Source: Lachnospiraceae bacterium (lineage in GTDB: Bacteria; Bacillota; Clostridia; Lachnospirales; Lachnospiraceae). From it: a stretch of 6,056 nt of DNA. Shown one piece after another: positions 5,243 through 6,056 of the stretch. A program made the position numbers and the translations under genes. The stretch's first letter is position 1. Each line of letters opens with the position of its first letter. Where the stretch lies: positions 1-6,056 of the forward strand of contig JAFSBP010000395.1 of NCBI GenBank assembly GCA_017437205.1, written 5' to 3'. The notes beneath the pieces were generated by a model, which worked only from the letters and a program-made list of their open reading frames with translations, did no database searches and was not told the DNA's origin.

Positions 5243-6056
5243 ATGACACAAGCGCAATATTTCAAAAATCTGACCACCCCTGCAGGCAAAGTCGACGTTG
5301 TACTGGACACCGACGCCTACAACGAGATCGACGACCAGTTTGCAATTGCCTATATGCTTCGTTCCGAGGAACGAATAAATGTAAAGGGCATTTGCGCGGC
5401 CCCGTTTTTTAATGAAAAATCCACCTCTCCGGCCGATGGGATGGAAAGAAGCTATCAGGAGATATTCAAGATCCTGGAGCTTTCCGGCCTCGCTTCCTTA
5501 AGTGACCGCGTCTTTCGCGGCAGCGAGCATTATCTGGAAAACGAGCAGACCCCGGTCCTTTCCGACAGCGCCCGCTTTATGGCCGAACTGGCAAAGCAGT
5601 ATTCCCCTGAGCATCCGCTGTACATCGTGGCCATCGGTGCCATCACCAATGTTGCTTCCGCGCTGCTTTTGAACCCGGACATGAAAGAGAACACCGTCAT
5701 TGTGTGGCTTGGCGGAAATGCACTTCACATGAACGACACTCAGGAATTTAATATGTTTCAGGATATTGCCGCGGCCAGAGTTGTATTTGGCTGCGGAGCT
5801 CCTGTGGTACAGCTTCCCTGCCGCGGTGTCGTAGACCGGTTCGTTACCTCCCGCTATGAGCTGGAGCACTGGCTCTCCGGGAAAAACGAGCTGTGTGACT
5901 ACCTTCTGAAGATCGCCGTCCGGGATGGCGAGCGGTATACCTCCTATCCCGCATGGACCAGAGTGATTTGGGATGTGACTGCGGTCGCATGGCTATTAAA
6001 CGATGATCACCGATTCCTTTCCGACTGTCTTGTCCACAGTCCGATCCCGGAATATG
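5243..6056 (+). CDS. Nucleoside hydrolase family protein (inosine-uridine type fold), 3' end beyond window
   Basis: The first 271 residues are present, with no stop before the window edge; family members are usually about 300-330 long, so little is missing. The fold hydrolyses N-glycosidic bonds of ribonucleosides using a calcium ion held by aspartates. The seen motifs are VDVVLDTDAYNEIDDQFA (17-34), a variant of the family's DTDPGxDDA metal site with D22, D24, D30 and D31; IGAITNVASA (131-140), matching the usual LGPLTN strand; EFNMFQD (168-174), matching the EFN motif of the ribose pocket; and WDVTAVAW (243-250), matching the HDA(x)AV motif with D244 as the last calcium ligand. W243 replaces the histidine that acts near the leaving base in the classical enzymes. 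GGAGG (5230-5234) lies 8 nt before the ATG. No signal peptide is seen, so it is cytoplasmic. It is divergent from the AraC gene. Its substrate may be a nucleoside or another N- or O-riboside or related glycoside; sequence does not decide. Confidence 0.9.
   Translation, partial: MTQAQYFKNLTTPAGKVDVVLDTDAYNEIDDQFAIAYMLRSEERINVKGICAAPFFNEKSTSPADGMERSYQEIFKILELSGLASLSDRVFRGSEHYLENEQTPVLSDSARFMAELAKQYSPEHPLYIVAIGAITNVASALLLNPDMKENTVIVWLGGNALHMNDTQEFNMFQDIAAARVVFGCGAPVVQLPCRGVVDRFVTSRYELEHWLSGKNELCDYLLKIAVRDGERYTSYPAWTRVIWDVTAVAWLLNDDHRFLSDCLVHSPIPEY

Noticed and set aside
5116..5310. A 64-codon minus-strand frame spanning the divergent promoter region
   Set aside because: It overlaps the nucleoside-hydrolase start and both candidate promoters and has no credible family; a small hydrophobic peptide cannot be strictly excluded.
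5498..5869. A 123-codon open frame on the minus strand
   Set aside because: It is antisense to the nucleoside-hydrolase gene, whose motifs are clear in the plus-strand frame.

Overview
The window looks like part of a carbohydrate-use locus from an anaerobic Firmicute, most likely a gut or rumen Clostridia member such as Lachnospiraceae. The grounds are moderate GC content, strong AGGAGG-type ribosome binding sites, short intergenic gaps, and cysteine-rich glycoside hydrolases without signal peptides grouped with an AraC regulator. The organism call is inference, because the window contains no phylogenetic marker.

Left part, plus strand: the last codons of an unidentified gene (1-89) are followed 28 nt later by a complete glycoside hydrolase family 43-type gene (118-987). 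A strong hairpin terminator with A and T tracts on its two sides (about 1004-1054) lies between this gene and the convergent block, and should stop transcription from both sides.

Middle part, minus strand, read right to left: an AraC-family regulator (5076 to 4330), a 772-residue GH2 beta-galactosidase-like enzyme (4258 to 1940), and an alpha/beta-hydrolase of the acetyl-esterase type (1911 to 1081). The GH2 gene has its own good promoter (TTGACA, 16 bp, TAAAAT) in the 71 bp behind the regulator. Nearby repeats could be regulator sites. The GH2 and esterase genes are 28 nt apart and almost certainly form one transcription unit.

Right part, plus strand: divergent from the regulator, and running off the window, is a nucleoside-hydrolase-family gene (5243 to beyond 6056) with the DTDAYNEIDD metal-binding motif. 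The 166 bp between the two starts holds a promoter for the regulator, a nested palindrome over its -35 box, and a weak promoter for the hydrolase.

Working model (inference): a decorated plant or host oligosaccharide is imported. In the cytoplasm its acyl groups are removed by the esterase, and its side chains or backbone are cleaved by the GH2 and GH43 enzymes. The AraC protein senses a product and controls both the GH2-esterase unit and the divergent gene. I see no transposon, CRISPR array, RNA gene, phage gene or clearly new system. The most interesting points are the regulatory DNA, the substitutions at normally conserved catalytic positions in the GH43 and nucleoside-hydrolase proteins, and the presence of a nucleoside-hydrolase-fold enzyme in a glycan locus.
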